Below the pieces are notes generated by a model that saw nothing but the letters and a program-made list of their open reading frames with translations, did not search any database and was not told the origin of the DNA. DNA of 64,000 nt, from the NCBI RefSeq assembly GCF_013410545.1, contig NZ_JACCFV010000001.1, forward strand, positions 434,001 to 498,000. Direction: 5' to 3'. The position numbers and the translations under genes were made by a program. Positions 1 to 9,278 of the stretch are shown in pieces. Source of the stretch: Pseudoclavibacter chungangensis (GTDB lineage Bacteria; Actinomycetota; Actinomycetes; Actinomycetales; Microbacteriaceae). Numbering within the stretch: position 1 is the first letter of the stretch; the number at the start of each line of letters is the position of its first letter.

Positions 1-875
1 TCGGCGACGCGGGCGAGCGTCGCGCGCACGACACGGATCTCGGCGCTGCCGGCGGCGGCGGCCCGCGCCGACGTGAAGATCTCGCGTCGGGGTGAGCCGC
101 GCAGGTCGACGAACTCGACGGCGGGGGCCTCGTGCGCCCAGGTGAGGTCGTTCATGATGCCGACCGCGTGCCCCGTCGTGATGAGCCGTGCCTGTGCCTG
201 CAGATCCGCCGTCTCGTAGCGCACGTCGGGCTCGAAGCCCGCGAGTCGGCACTGTTGTTCGCCCCAGTGCCGCGAGGCGGTCCCGACCGGCTCCATGACC
301 CAGGCACGCTCCGCGCACGCGGCGATCGACCGGAGTCCGCTGCCGTGCGGTACCGCGAGGCGCAGCGTGTCGTGGGTGAGCACGATGCGGTCGAGCCCCT
401 CGTGGTGGGGAGCCGCGTGCCCGGGGTACTGTTCCGCGACGACGAGGTCGAAGTCGCCCGCGAACGTGCGATAGAGCGAGGACTCCGGCTCGTGCTGCAC
501 CATCTCGACGCGCAGGCCGGGGTGCTCGGTCGCGAGGATGCGGAGCAGATCCGGTATGAGGGCGAGGGCCGCCGACTGGAACACGGCGAGGCGGACCGAT
601 CCGACGGGCCGGTCGAGGGAGCTCGCGAGCTCGAGCTCGGCGAGTTCGAGGCGCTCGAGCACCGCGCCCGTGTGGGCGACGAGGATCTCGGCCTGGGGCG
701 TGAGCTGAACGCGACGTCCCTGTTTCCTCAGGAGTTCGACGCCGAGCTCGGCCTCGAGCGCCGACAATTGCTGCGACACCGCGGACGGTGAGTAGTTGAG
801 CGCCCGCGCGACCTCGGCGAGCGTGCCGCGCAGGTGCAGCTCACGCAGGATGCGGAGCTTCTTGACGTCGAGCAT
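1..875 (-). CDS. LysR-family transcriptional regulator (ArgP/LysG-like), 3' end outside window
   Basis: Reading the minus strand from the ATG at 875 gives an open frame to the window edge, so the C-terminus is missing. The N-terminus begins MLDVKKLRILRELHLRGTLA and continues into a winged HTH with ALNYSPSAVSQQLSALEAEL, typical of the LysR family. The following residues (SVRLAVFQSAALALIPDLL) fit the start of the effector-binding domain. LysR proteins usually control a divergent neighbour, and putA starts 134 bp away on the other strand, so control of proline catabolism is a reasonable inference. The effector is not visible from sequence. Family assignment is firm; the target is inferred. Confidence 0.88.
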   Translation of the reverse strand, partial: MLDVKKLRILRELHLRGTLAEVARALNYSPSAVSQQLSALEAELGVELLRKQGRRVQLTPQAEILVAHTGAVLERLELAELELASSLDRPVGSVRLAVFQSAALALIPDLLRILATEHPGLRVEMVQHEPESSLYRTFAGDFDLVVAEQYPGHAAPHHEGLDRIVLTHDTLRLAVPHGSGLRSIAACAERAWVMEPVGTASRHWGEQQCRLAGFEPDVRYETADLQAQARLITTGHAVGIMNDLTWAHEAPAVEFVDLRGSPRREIFTSARAAAAGSAEIRVVRATLARVA

Positions 876-1009
876 CAGCCACCAGACTCATCAGTACAGC
901 TTCATCTTGTAGATCACAAAGCGTCACTTTACCTGAATGAAAGGGGCGCTCATACTGACTCGGAAGGCCACCCCGAACCACCGCGCCGAGCCGAAGGAAC
1001 ACGAGCGAC

Positions 1010-4000
1010 ATGACCGCGACCCTCCCACCGCAGACCGACTCCGCCGCCCCCCTCGACGAGCTGCGGGCACTGGCGCCCGCCGCGATCGCGCAGGTGCGCA
1101 CGTGGCTGGAGGCCGCTGCCGAGATTCCCGTCGATCCCGCAGCCGCGCAGCTCGCGGGCGTGCTGCGCGACCCGAAGGGCCTCGACTTCACCGTCGGATT
1201 CGTCGACGGCGTCGTACGACCCGAGGACCTCGCGGTCGCGGCACGGAACCTCCGGCGGATCGCCGGTGACGCACCGGGCTTCCTGCCCGCGACCCTGCGC
1301 GGTGCCGTTCGCCTCGGGGGCGGGATCGCTCCGGTCGCACCGGGTGTCGTCGTCCCGATCGCCCGTCGCGTCCTGCGCGAGATGGTCGGCCACCTCATCA
1401 TCGACGCGACCGACCGCAAGCTCGGCGCGGCGATCGAGAAGATCCGCGTCCCCGGCGTGCGACTCAACCTCAACCTGCTCGGCGAGGCCGTGCTCGGTCG
1501 CGGCGAAGCGAGCCGGCGCCTCGACGGGACCCGCGAACTCCTCGCGCGCGACGACGTCGACTACGTCTCGATCAAGGTGTCCTCGACGGTCGCGCCGCAC
1601 CAGGCCTGGGCGTTCGACGAGGCGGTCGCGCACGTCGTCGAGGAGCTCACGCCGCTCTACCGCCTCGCCGCGACGAGCCCCACGCCGAAGTTCATCAACC
1701 TCGACATGGAGGAGTACAAGGACCTCGAGCTGACGATGGCCGTCTTCACGCGGCTGCTCGACCGCGACGAGTTCCTCGGCCTCGAGGCCGGCATCGTGCT
1801 GCAGGCCTACCTGCCCGACGCGCTCGAGGCGATGATCCGCCTGCAGGAATGGTCGGCCGCGCGGGTCGCGCGTGGCGGTGCCCCCGTCAAGGTCCGTCTC
1901 GTGAAGGGCGCGAACCTCCCCATGGAGCACGTCGAGGCGTCGCTCCACGGCTGGCCGCTCGCGACGTGGTCGACGAAGCAGGACAGCGACACGAACTACA
2001 AGCGCGTCATCGACTACGCGCTGCGCCCCGAGCACGTCGCGAACGTGCGCATCGGTGTCGCCGGACACAACCTCTTCGACGTCGCGTTCTCGTGGCTGCT
2101 CGCGAAGCAGCGCGGCGTCACCGAGGGCATCGAGTACGAGATGCTCCTCGGGATGGCGCAGGGCCAGGCCGAGGTCGTGCGCCGCGACGTCGGGAGCCTT
2201 CTGCTCTACACGCCCGTCGTGCACCCCCGCGAGTTCGACGTCGCGATCGCGTACCTCATTCGCCGTCTGGAGGAGGGCGCGAGCCAGGAGAACTTCATGT
2301 CGGCGGTCTTCGAGCTCGCCGAGAACGAGGACCTCTTCGAGCGCGAGAAGAACCGCTTCCTCGCCTCGCTCGACGCACTCGACCGGGAGGTGCCCGCATC
2401 GAAACGTGTGCAGGACCGACGCGAGACGCCCGCACCGCTGCCCGCGGACCGCTTCGAGCCGACGCCCGATTCGGACCCGTCGCTGCCCGGCAACCAGGCG
2501 TGGGCGCGCGGCATCCGCGAGCGCGCACGGGCCTCCACGCTCGGGCGCGACACGATCGACGCGAACACCGTCGGCGACGCCGACGAGCTCGAGGCGCGCA
2601 TCCGCACGGCACTCGACGCGGGCCCGAACTGGCGCGAACTGACGGGCGCCGAGCGCGCCGCGGTCCTCCACCGCGCGGGCGACGAGCTCGAACGCCGCCG
2701 CGCCGAGCTCATGGAGGTCGCCGCCGCCGAGGCGGGCAAGACGCTCGACCAGTCCGACCCCGAGGTCTCCGAGGCCGTCGACTTCGCCCACTTCTACGCC
2801 GAGCTCGCGCGCGGCCTCGACCACGTCGACGGCGCCGAGTACGACCCCTCGCACCTGATCGTCGTGACGCCGCCGTGGAACTTCCCCGTCGCCATCCCCG
2901 CGGGCTCCACGCTCGCGGCGCTCGCCTCGGGCGCGTCGGTGATCATCAAGCCCGCGAAGCAGGCGGCACGCTGCGGCGCGGTCATGGTGGAGGCGCTCTG
3001 GGCCGCGGGCGTCCCCCGCGACGCGCTGCAGTACGTGCAGTTCTCCGATCGCGACCTGGGGCGCGCGCTCGTCGCCGATCCCGCCGTCGACCGCGTCATC
3101 CTAACGGGCGGCTACGAGACGGCCGAGCGCTTCCGCTCGTTCCGGCCCGAGCTGCAGCTGCTCGCCGAGACGAGCGGCAAGAACGCGATCATCGTCACCC
3201 CGAGCGCGGACTACGACCTCGCGGCGAAGGACGTCGTCCAGTCGGCCTTCGGGCACGCGGGGCAGAAGTGCTCGGCCTCCTCGCTCGTGATCCTCGTCGG
3301 ACAGGCCGCGCGCTCGCGCCGCTTCCGCGAGCAATTGCTCGACGCGGTCCGCTCGCTCGAGGTCGGCTACCCGTGGGACGCGAACGCGATGATGGGGCCC
3401 ATCATCGGCCCGGCCGAGGGCAAGCTGCTCGACGGCCTCACGACGCTCGGCGAGGGTGAGCGCTGGGCCGTCGAGCCCCGCAAGCTCGACGACTCGGGCA
3501 CCCTGTGGAGCCCCGGCGTTCGCGTCGGTGTGCGGCGTGGTTCGGAGTACCACCTCGTCGAATACTTCGGCCCGATCCTCGGCGTCATGACCGCCGACAC
3601 GCTCGAGGACGCGATCGAGCTCGTCAACGAGATCGACTACGGCCTCACCTCGGGCCTGCACTCGCTCGACCGTGACGAGATCGACCGCTGGCAGCGGAGC
3701 GTTCAGGCCGGCAACCTCTATGTCAACCGCGGCATCACGGGCGCCATCGTGCAGCGTCAGCCCTTCGGTGGCTGGAAGAAGTCGGTCGTGGGTGCGACGA
3801 CGAAGGCGGGCGGGCCGAACTACCTCGTCGGGCTCGGCGACTGGCACTCGGCGCCGGCGGTCGAGGGGGACGACGTCCGCCACGACGCGGCGCGCCACCT
3901 GCTCGACGCGGCGCGACGCGTCGCGACGGGCCCCGCGACCGACGGCATCGTCGACGCCGAGGAGGCCGACGGCCTCGAGCGCGCGCTGCGGAGCGACGAG

Positions 4001-4495
4001 ATCGCGTGGCGGACGGAGTTCGGGGCCGATCGCGACGTGCAGGGCCTCCTCGCCGAACGGAACGTGTTCCGGTACCGCGCGGCAGCGGGCGACGTGCTCG
4101 TGCGCCTCGCCGAGGGAGCTCGTGTCGCGGAACTCGTGCGCGTCGTCGCCGCCGGACTCCGGGCGGGCGCGCGACTGCGGGTGTCGAGCGCGACGGAGCT
4201 GCCCTCCGCGCTGAAGGCCGCGATCTCATCCGGTGGCGTGCCCGTCACGGTCGAGGACGACGCCGCGTTCGAGCGCACGGCCGTCGCGTTCGGGAACGGG
4301 CGGATCCGCCTCGTCGGCGGCGACCGGGTCGCGCTCGCGGAGGCCGTCGGTGGGCGCCCCGACCTCGCGATCTACGCGAACGAGGTCACGGAGTCCGGTC
4401 GCATCGAACTGCTCCCGTTCCTCCGCGAGCAGGCCGTCTCCGTCACGGCCCACCGGTTCGGCACCCCGAACCACCTCACCGACGGCCTGTTCTGA
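1010..4495 (+). CDS. putA: Bifunctional proline dehydrogenase / L-glutamate gamma-semialdehyde dehydrogenase PutA
   Basis: Oxidises proline to glutamate in two steps: an FAD proline dehydrogenase makes pyrroline-5-carboxylate, and an NAD-dependent aldehyde dehydrogenase oxidises its open form. The 1161 residues show the PRODH barrel at about 130-450 (VKVRLVKGANLPMEH and the LQAYLPDALE segment). The ALDH part is at about 600-970 with TPPWNFPVAIPAG, the glutamate in LAETSGKN and the catalytic cysteine near residue 754 in GHAGQKCSASS. A C-terminal domain of about 170 residues follows. No ribbon-helix-helix DNA-binding domain is present, so this is not the autoregulatory enterobacterial form. Start is the ATG after a weak AAGGAA site. 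Length suits actinobacterial PutA. Confidence 0.96.
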   Translation: MTATLPPQTDSAAPLDELRALAPAAIAQVRTWLEAAAEIPVDPAAAQLAGVLRDPKGLDFTVGFVDGVVRPEDLAVAARNLRRIAGDAPGFLPATLRGAVRLGGGIAPVAPGVVVPIARRVLREMVGHLIIDATDRKLGAAIEKIRVPGVRLNLNLLGEAVLGRGEASRRLDGTRELLARDDVDYVSIKVSSTVAPHQAWAFDEAVAHVVEELTPLYRLAATSPTPKFINLDMEEYKDLELTMAVFTRLLDRDEFLGLEAGIVLQAYLPDALEAMIRLQEWSAARVARGGAPVKVRLVKGANLPMEHVEASLHGWPLATWSTKQDSDTNYKRVIDYALRPEHVANVRIGVAGHNLFDVAFSWLLAKQRGVTEGIEYEMLLGMAQGQAEVVRRDVGSLLLYTPVVHPREFDVAIAYLIRRLEEGASQENFMSAVFELAENEDLFEREKNRFLASLDALDREVPASKRVQDRRETPAPLPADRFEPTPDSDPSLPGNQAWARGIRERARASTLGRDTIDANTVGDADELEARIRTALDAGPNWRELTGAERAAVLHRAGDELERRRAELMEVAAAEAGKTLDQSDPEVSEAVDFAHFYAELARGLDHVDGAEYDPSHLIVVTPPWNFPVAIPAGSTLAALASGASVIIKPAKQAARCGAVMVEALWAAGVPRDALQYVQFSDRDLGRALVADPAVDRVILTGGYETAERFRSFRPELQLLAETSGKNAIIVTPSADYDLAAKDVVQSAFGHAGQKCSASSLVILVGQAARSRRFREQLLDAVRSLEVGYPWDANAMMGPIIGPAEGKLLDGLTTLGEGERWAVEPRKLDDSGTLWSPGVRVGVRRGSEYHLVEYFGPILGVMTADTLEDAIELVNEIDYGLTSGLHSLDRDEIDRWQRSVQAGNLYVNRGITGAIVQRQPFGGWKKSVVGATTKAGGPNYLVGLGDWHSAPAVEGDDVRHDAARHLLDAARRVATGPATDGIVDAEEADGLERALRSDEIAWRTEFGADRDVQGLLAERNVFRYRAAAGDVLVRLAEGARVAELVRVVAAGLRAGARLRVSSATELPSALKAAISSGGVPVTVEDDAAFERTAVAFGNGRIRLVGGDRVALAEAVGGRPDLAIYANEVTESGRIELLPFLREQAVSVTAHRFGTPNHLTDGLF

Positions 4496-4525
4496 CGCGT
4501 CGGTGATGCGGGGCGGCGCCGTCGT

Positions 4526-5593
4526 TCACCGGATGTCGGTGATGCGCACGGCGCCGTTCTCGACCGTGAACGTTCCCTCGGGCGCGAAGTAGTCGACGAC
4601 GGGATCGCCGACCCGTCCGAGTGGTGCGACGGTCGCGGATCCGCCGGTCGACGTGAACGACCACCCGTCGATCGACGAGATGCGGGGGACGAGCAGACCG
4701 CCGATCACCGCCCCCTCGTCGAAGACGCGGGCGCACGCGTCACTCGACGACGGCGTCGGCGCGCAGGCCCGGACGAGGTCCTCGAGCGCCGTCTGCAATG
4801 CTGCGACGAGCGTCGGTGTCGGGGATCCCGAGACGTCGATGTCGGTCATCGCGAGCCCGTTCCCGTCGGGTGCGACGACGAGTGGTGCCGTGGGGCGTGT
4901 GATCCACTCGTCGCTCGGCCCGCCGGACTCGTAGACGCCCGGATACAGGTACCGGATGGCCGTGGCCGGTCCCTCGCCGATGAGCGCCACGTCGGTCGCC
5001 GACACGCGGCCGGTCCCGGACGTGCCCGCGGCGACGAACGAGACGCCGCCGACGAGCGGCGTCAGCACGGTCCACGTGCCGTCGATGCGACCGACGGTCA
5101 GGGCCGCCCGGTACTCGCGTCCCGTGAGCAGGTAGCTCGCCCGCGCCTCGGTCACCTCGCTCAGTCCGGCACCGTACCGGGTGCGTTCCTCGTCGAGCGG
5201 TGCGCGCGTCGAGGATGCGGTGATGCGCGGATCCGTGATGCGCTCGTCCGCGTTCTTGAGCCCCGCGTCGCCGAGGAACTCGAAGTCGTCCGGTGCGACG
5301 GTCACGCCCCAGCGCGAGATGCCCGCGGCCGGATCGCCGAGCTCGCTCGCCGTCGTCGCGTCGCCGGCCGCGATCGCGTCGAGGTATCGCTGTGCGACCC
5401 GTTCGCCGCCGGCTCGGAATCCGCCGAGCAGCGTGACGCCCGTGACCGCGACGAGTGCGAGGACGAGCACGACGGCCGCGACGACGAAGCCGACCACACT
5501 GCGTCGGCGGTGCTCCGGGCGCGGCCCCGTGTCCTCGTCGAATTCGTCGTGCGCGTCGACGGGTGGCGGGCCTGACGTCGTGGCGGGGATCAT
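4526..5593 (-). CDS. Membrane-anchored protein of unknown function, paralogue of the next gene
   Basis: Predicted 355 residues from the ATG at 5593 (MIPATTSGPPP). A short acidic, proline-rich cytoplasmic part is followed by a single transmembrane segment (VVAAVVLVLALVAVTGVTL) near residues 30-52, then about 300 extracellular residues. Directly after the membrane segment it reads QRYLDAIAAGDATTASEL, and the neighbour at 5637-6659 has EYLDAIAAGDATSANRL at the same place. Both also share an ADERI segment, so the two are tandem paralogues with the same topology. The YLDAIAAGD start resembles the NTF2-like or DUF4878-type stress domains of exported actinobacterial proteins, but this is only a resemblance. 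An upstream in-frame start is possible but would add arginine-rich sequence unlike the paralogue. Confidence 0.7.
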   Translation of the reverse strand: MIPATTSGPPPVDAHDEFDEDTGPRPEHRRRSVVGFVVAAVVLVLALVAVTGVTLLGGFRAGGERVAQRYLDAIAAGDATTASELGDPAAGISRWGVTVAPDDFEFLGDAGLKNADERITDPRITASSTRAPLDEERTRYGAGLSEVTEARASYLLTGREYRAALTVGRIDGTWTVLTPLVGGVSFVAAGTSGTGRVSATDVALIGEGPATAIRYLYPGVYESGGPSDEWITRPTAPLVVAPDGNGLAMTDIDVSGSPTPTLVAALQTALEDLVRACAPTPSSSDACARVFDEGAVIGGLLVPRISSIDGWSFTSTGGSATVAPLGRVGDPVVDYFAPEGTFTVENGAVRITDIR

Positions 5594-5636
5594 GCTGCGT
5601 CCATGTGGTGAGCGGGGCGGAGAGGGGAGGGGGAAC

Positions 5637-6659
5637 TCAGAACGGGGTGACGGCGACCGTGTCGCCCGTGATCGTGAACGTCCACGACGCCTGGACCGGA
5701 ACGGGCGTGAAGGTCGTGCCATCGACCGAGAACTCCGCCGTCCCGCCCGACAGCGTCACCCCACCGGGCGTGCCGTCGGGCGTCGGGAGCGACGTGATCG
5801 TGACGGTCGGGTCCGCGGCGAGTCGCCAGGTGACGTTGCCCGTGACGGGCGCCTGGAACGGACAGGCGGGCGTGGACGGGTCGGTCACCGTCGTGCAGAA
5901 CGCGATCCGCTCGGCGACCGCGGCCTCGAGGGCGGGCGCGAGCTCGGGGGTCGCGGTCCGTGCACCCGATCCGGCATCGACCGCTCCCGCGGCGCCCGCG
6001 TCGAGGACGAGCGGGTCCACCGCGACGAGCGAACTCCCGGTGTCGAGGAGCGAGTACCGCGCGGGGTAGAGGGGGAGCGTGACCGAGTCGCGGAGTGCGG
6101 AGACCGAGGTGGTGCCGATGCTGAGCGTCGTCCCGGCGTCCGCGGTCACGCTGACCGAGGCGATGAGCGGTTCGGTGATCGACCAGTGCGAACCGAACGA
6201 TCGATCGGAGCCGAACCAGCCGAGCCGGTCCACGCCGATCGAGAACGGATGACGGATGCCGCCGAGCTCGTAGCTGCCCGTGACGTCGACGCGATCGGCC
6301 CCCGGGGCACCGTCGGCGGGGTCGACGACGATCGAGGAGATCCGCTCGTCGGCCGAGGAGAGCACGTCGTCGCTCAGCATCGTGCCGTACGGCGATGCGC
6401 CGGGCGGGGCGAGCCGGTTCGCGCTCGTCGCATCGCCGGCCGCGATGGCGTCGAGGTACTCCTGCACGACCTCGTCCGGGCCGGGCGCGGCCGCATCGAT
6501 CACGAGCCCCGAGCCGATCACGGCGGCGACGAACACGACGAGCGCCGCGACACCGCCGCCCACCCGCACCAGTCGCCGCCGTCGGCGCGTGCGCACGACG
6601 GCCCGCTCGGCGTCGCTCATCCGAACGCTCGCCTCGAGCTCCTGCATCGTGTCGGACAC
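5637..6659 (-). CDS. Membrane-anchored protein of unknown function, tandem paralogue
   Basis: About 340 residues, starting at a GTG at 6659. An ATG four codons in at 6647 is an alternative. The basic stretch RTRRRRRLVR precedes one transmembrane helix (VAALVVFVAAVIGSGLVI, about residues 37-55), giving an N-in, C-out topology. The extracellular part begins EYLDAIAAGDATSANRL, matching the adjacent paralogue at 4526-5593, which lies 43 bp downstream on the same strand. The two probably form one operon. No catalytic motif is recognisable. The upstream region on this strand contains a run of C/G bases (6669-6677) close to the start codon. Function unknown; duplication is what the sequence shows. 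Confidence 0.68.
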   Translation of the reverse strand: MSDTMQELEASVRMSDAERAVVRTRRRRRLVRVGGGVAALVVFVAAVIGSGLVIDAAAPGPDEVVQEYLDAIAAGDATSANRLAPPGASPYGTMLSDDVLSSADERISSIVVDPADGAPGADRVDVTGSYELGGIRHPFSIGVDRLGWFGSDRSFGSHWSITEPLIASVSVTADAGTTLSIGTTSVSALRDSVTLPLYPARYSLLDTGSSLVAVDPLVLDAGAAGAVDAGSGARTATPELAPALEAAVAERIAFCTTVTDPSTPACPFQAPVTGNVTWRLAADPTVTITSLPTPDGTPGGVTLSGGTAEFSVDGTTFTPVPVQASWTFTITGDTVAVTPF

Positions 6660-6775
6660 CCCGCGTCACCCCCCCCCTGCTCTGCACCGACAGTCTGACA
6701 CGCCCGAGCGACCCTCGACTTGTCGCGCTCGGGCCCGGCGCTATCGGCACGTCACAGTGCGTGGGTAGGATGACG

Positions 6776-6850
6776 ACAGCCGCGACTGGCGTTCACGTGG
6801 ACCACCACGGGGAAGCGGCCCACGGGATCCGAGCCGCACGCCTGGGCTCG
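6776..6850 (+). ncRNA. ZTP riboswitch (pfl motif) upstream of glyA-folD
   Basis: The segment carries the characteristic conserved blocks of the pfl/ZTP aptamer in order: CGCGACTGGCG, then GTGGA, then ACCACGGGGAAGCG, then after a short spacer CCGCACGCCTGGGC. ZTP riboswitches sense the purine intermediate ZMP/ZTP, which builds up when 10-formyl-tetrahydrofolate is short, and usually turn on folate and purine genes. Here the element ends about 44 bp before the glyA start, and glyA is followed by folD, both one-carbon genes, so the context agrees. A candidate -10 (TAGGAT) lies just upstream at 6766-6771. No clear intrinsic terminator is seen between aptamer and start codon, so control of translation initiation is more likely. 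Confidence 0.9.
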
Positions 6851-6893
6851 CCGGCCACCATCCACTGTGCCGAGGTTTCCGGAGGAACCACCT

Positions 6894-8168
6894 GTGACCG
6901 ACACCTTCAACGCCCCGCTCCGCGATGTCGACCCCGAGATCGCCGATGTCCTCAACGGCGAACTCACGCGTCAGCGCGACTACCTCGAGATGATCGCGAG
7001 CGAGAACTTCGTCCCGCGCGCCGTCCTCGAAGCCGTCGGCTCCGTGCTCACGAACAAGTACGCCGAGGGCTACCCGGGGCGCCGCTACTACGGCGGTTGC
7101 GAGGTCGTCGACATCGCCGAGAACCTCGCGATCGAGCGTGCGAAGGCGCTCTTCGGTGCCGAGTACGCGAACGTCCAGCCGCACTCGGGTGCGACCGCGA
7201 ACGCGGCCGTGCTCCACGCGATCGCGCGCCCCGGTGACACGCTGCTCGGTCTCTCGCTCGACCACGGCGGGCACCTCACGCACGGCATGAAGATCAACTT
7301 CTCGGGCCGCCTCTACGACATCGCGGCCTACGGCGTCGACCCCGAGACCTCGCGCATCGACCTCGACGAGGTGCGTCGTCTCGCGCACGAGCACAAGCCG
7401 AAGGTCATCATCGCCGGCTGGTCGGCATACCCGCGTCAGCTCGACTTCGCGGCGTTCCGCGAGATCGCGGACGAGGTCGGCGCCTACCTGTGGGTCGACA
7501 TGGCGCACTTCGCGGGGCTCGTCGCCGCGGGCATCCACCCGAGCCCCGTGCCGCACGCGCACGTCGTGTCCTCGACCGTCCACAAGACGATCGGCGGCCC
7601 GCGTTCGGGCTTCATCCTCACGAACGACGCCGACATCGCGAAGAAGATCAACTCAGCGGTCTTCCCCGGCCAGCAGGGCGGCCCGCTCATGCACGTCATC
7701 GCGGGCAAGGCCGTCGCGTTCAAGCTCGCGGCGACGCCCGAGTTCGTCGACCGCCAGGAGCGCACCGTCCGCGGTGCCGCGATCCTCGCCGAGCGTCTCC
7801 TGCAGGACGACGTGAAGAACGCGGGCATCGCGGTCCGCTCGGGCGGCACCGACGTGCACCTCGTGCTCGTCGACCTGCGCGACGCCGCGATCAACGGCAA
7901 GGAGGCGGAGGACCTGCTGCACGAGGTCGGCATCACGGTCAACCGCAACGCGGTCCCGAACGACCCCCGCCCCCCGATGGTCACCTCGGGCCTGCGCATC
8001 GGCACGCCGGCGCTCGCGACGCGCGGCTTCGACGACGCCGAGTTCACCGAGGTCGCCGACGTCATCGCGCTCGCGCTCCTGCCCGGCGCCGATCTGCCCG
8101 CGCTGCGCGCGCGGGTCGACGCGCTCACCGCGGCCGTGCCGCTCTACCCGACGCTGGAGCAGGTGTGA
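6894..8168 (+). CDS. glyA: Serine hydroxymethyltransferase
   Basis: PLP enzyme converting serine and tetrahydrofolate to glycine and 5,10-methylene-tetrahydrofolate in the cytoplasm. The GTG at 6894 is preferred over the ATG at 6867 because GGAGGA sits seven bases before it and the ATG has no such site. This gives 424 residues, close to the family norm of about 420. Diagnostic segments are [43 protein letters not shown] and the PLP-lysine motif [15 protein letters not shown]. It sits behind a ZTP riboswitch and its stop codon overlaps the folD start, so the two are translationally coupled. Confidence 0.97.
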   Translation: MTDTFNAPLRDVDPEIADVLNGELTRQRDYLEMIASENFVPRAVLEAVGSVLTNKYAEGYPGRRYYGGCEVVDIAENLAIERAKALFGAEYANVQPHSGATANAAVLHAIARPGDTLLGLSLDHGGHLTHGMKINFSGRLYDIAAYGVDPETSRIDLDEVRRLAHEHKPKVIIAGWSAYPRQLDFAAFREIADEVGAYLWVDMAHFAGLVAAGIHPSPVPHAHVVSSTVHKTIGGPRSGFILTNDADIAKKINSAVFPGQQGGPLMHVIAGKAVAFKLAATPEFVDRQERTVRGAAILAERLLQDDVKNAGIAVRSGGTDVHLVLVDLRDAAINGKEAEDLLHEVGITVNRNAVPNDPRPPMVTSGLRIGTPALATRGFDDAEFTEVADVIALALLPGADLPALRARVDALTAAVPLYPTLEQV

Positions 8169-9055
8169 CGGCGCGGGTACTCGACGGTCGCCGGGCGGCG
8201 GCCGAGATCAAGTCGGAGCTCGCCGAGCGGGTCGCCGTGCTGCGTGAGGCCGGTGTGCAGCCGGGCCTCGGCACGGTGCTCGTGGGCGAGGACCCGGGCT
8301 CGGTCGCGTACGTCGCGGGCAAGCACCGGGACTGCGCCGAGGTCGGCATCGCGTCGATCCGTGTCGATCTGCCGGAGACGGCGAGCGAGCAGGAGGTGTT
8401 CGACGCGATCGACCGCCTGAACGCGGACCCCGCCTGCACGGGCTACATCGTGCAGTTGCCGCTGCCGAAGCACATCGACCAGCAGGCGGCCATCGAGCGC
8501 ATCGATCCGGCGAAGGACGCCGACGGGCTGCACCCGTTCAACCTCGGTTCGCTCGTGCTCAACGTGAACGAGCCGATCACGACGCCGCTGCCGTGTACGC
8601 CGCGCGGCGTGATCGAACTCCTCGCCCGCAACGGGCTCGGGGTCGCGGGCAAGCACGTCGTGGTCATCGGTCGCGGTGTGACCGTGGGGCGCTCGATCGG
8701 GCTGCTGCTCACGCGTCGCGAGCACAACGCGACCGTCACGCTGTGCCACACGGGCACGCCCGACATCGGTGCGATCGCGCGGACGGCGGACGTGATCGTC
8801 GCCGCGGCGGGTGCCGCGCACCTCGTGAAGGCGTCGTGGGTGAAGCCGGGCGCCGCGGTGCTCGACGTCGGCGTGAGCCGGGCCCAGGACGAGGAGACGG
8901 GGCGTTCGCGCATCCAGGGCGACGTCGAGCCGGCGGTCGCGGATGTCGCGGGCTGGCTGTCACCGAACCCCGGCGGGGTCGGCCCCATGACGCGCGCGCT
9001 GCTGCTGCAGAACGTGGTGGAGTCGGCGGAGCGCGCCCTCGCGGCCAGGCCCTGA
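8165..9055 (+). CDS. folD: Methylene-THF dehydrogenase / methenyl-THF cyclohydrolase
   Basis: Bifunctional enzyme that oxidises 5,10-methylene-THF with NADP and hydrolyses methenyl-THF to 10-formyl-THF. The start is a GTG whose last two bases belong to the glyA stop (GTGA overlap), giving 296 residues with N-terminus [15 protein letters not shown]. Family features seen are [14 protein letters not shown] with the catalytic lysine, the [13 protein letters not shown] segment, [22 protein letters not shown] and the nucleotide-binding [14 protein letters not shown], ending in [17 protein letters not shown]. With glyA it makes a two-gene C1 unit under the ZTP riboswitch: glyA supplies the methylene-THF that folD turns into formyl-THF. 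Confidence 0.97.
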   Translation: MTARVLDGRRAAAEIKSELAERVAVLREAGVQPGLGTVLVGEDPGSVAYVAGKHRDCAEVGIASIRVDLPETASEQEVFDAIDRLNADPACTGYIVQLPLPKHIDQQAAIERIDPAKDADGLHPFNLGSLVLNVNEPITTPLPCTPRGVIELLARNGLGVAGKHVVVIGRGVTVGRSIGLLLTRREHNATVTLCHTGTPDIGAIARTADVIVAAAGAAHLVKASWVKPGAAVLDVGVSRAQDEETGRSRIQGDVEPAVADVAGWLSPNPGGVGPMTRALLLQNVVESAERALAARP

Positions 9056-9114
9056 GCCGAGCGCTGACCAGCGAACTCGGCCCCGCGAACGCTGACCAGC
9101 GAATCCGCACGCAC

Positions 9115-9170
9115 AAAGCCGGGTTGTTGCTACCGGGCCCCGGGCCCGGTAGCAACAACCCGGCTTTTTT
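9115..9170 (+). terminator. Strong intrinsic terminator; also one copy of a dispersed palindrome
   Basis: A near-perfect palindrome with about 25 bp arms (AGCCGGGTTGTTGCTACCGG and its complement) is flanked by AAA on the left and a run of T on the right. It lies between the convergent genes folD and galK, so it could end transcription from both sides. The same arm sequence occurs at 22607-22659, where it cannot serve the same purpose. Confidence 0.9.
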
Positions 9171-9278
9171 GCGGCCCGGCGGGGCCCGCATGACGGGGTC
9201 GACGAGGTGCGGGAGCCTGTTCGCATCGACTCGTGGGATCCGCGGGGTGGATCCGGGCGACCTTCGGTCGGTGGGCGG

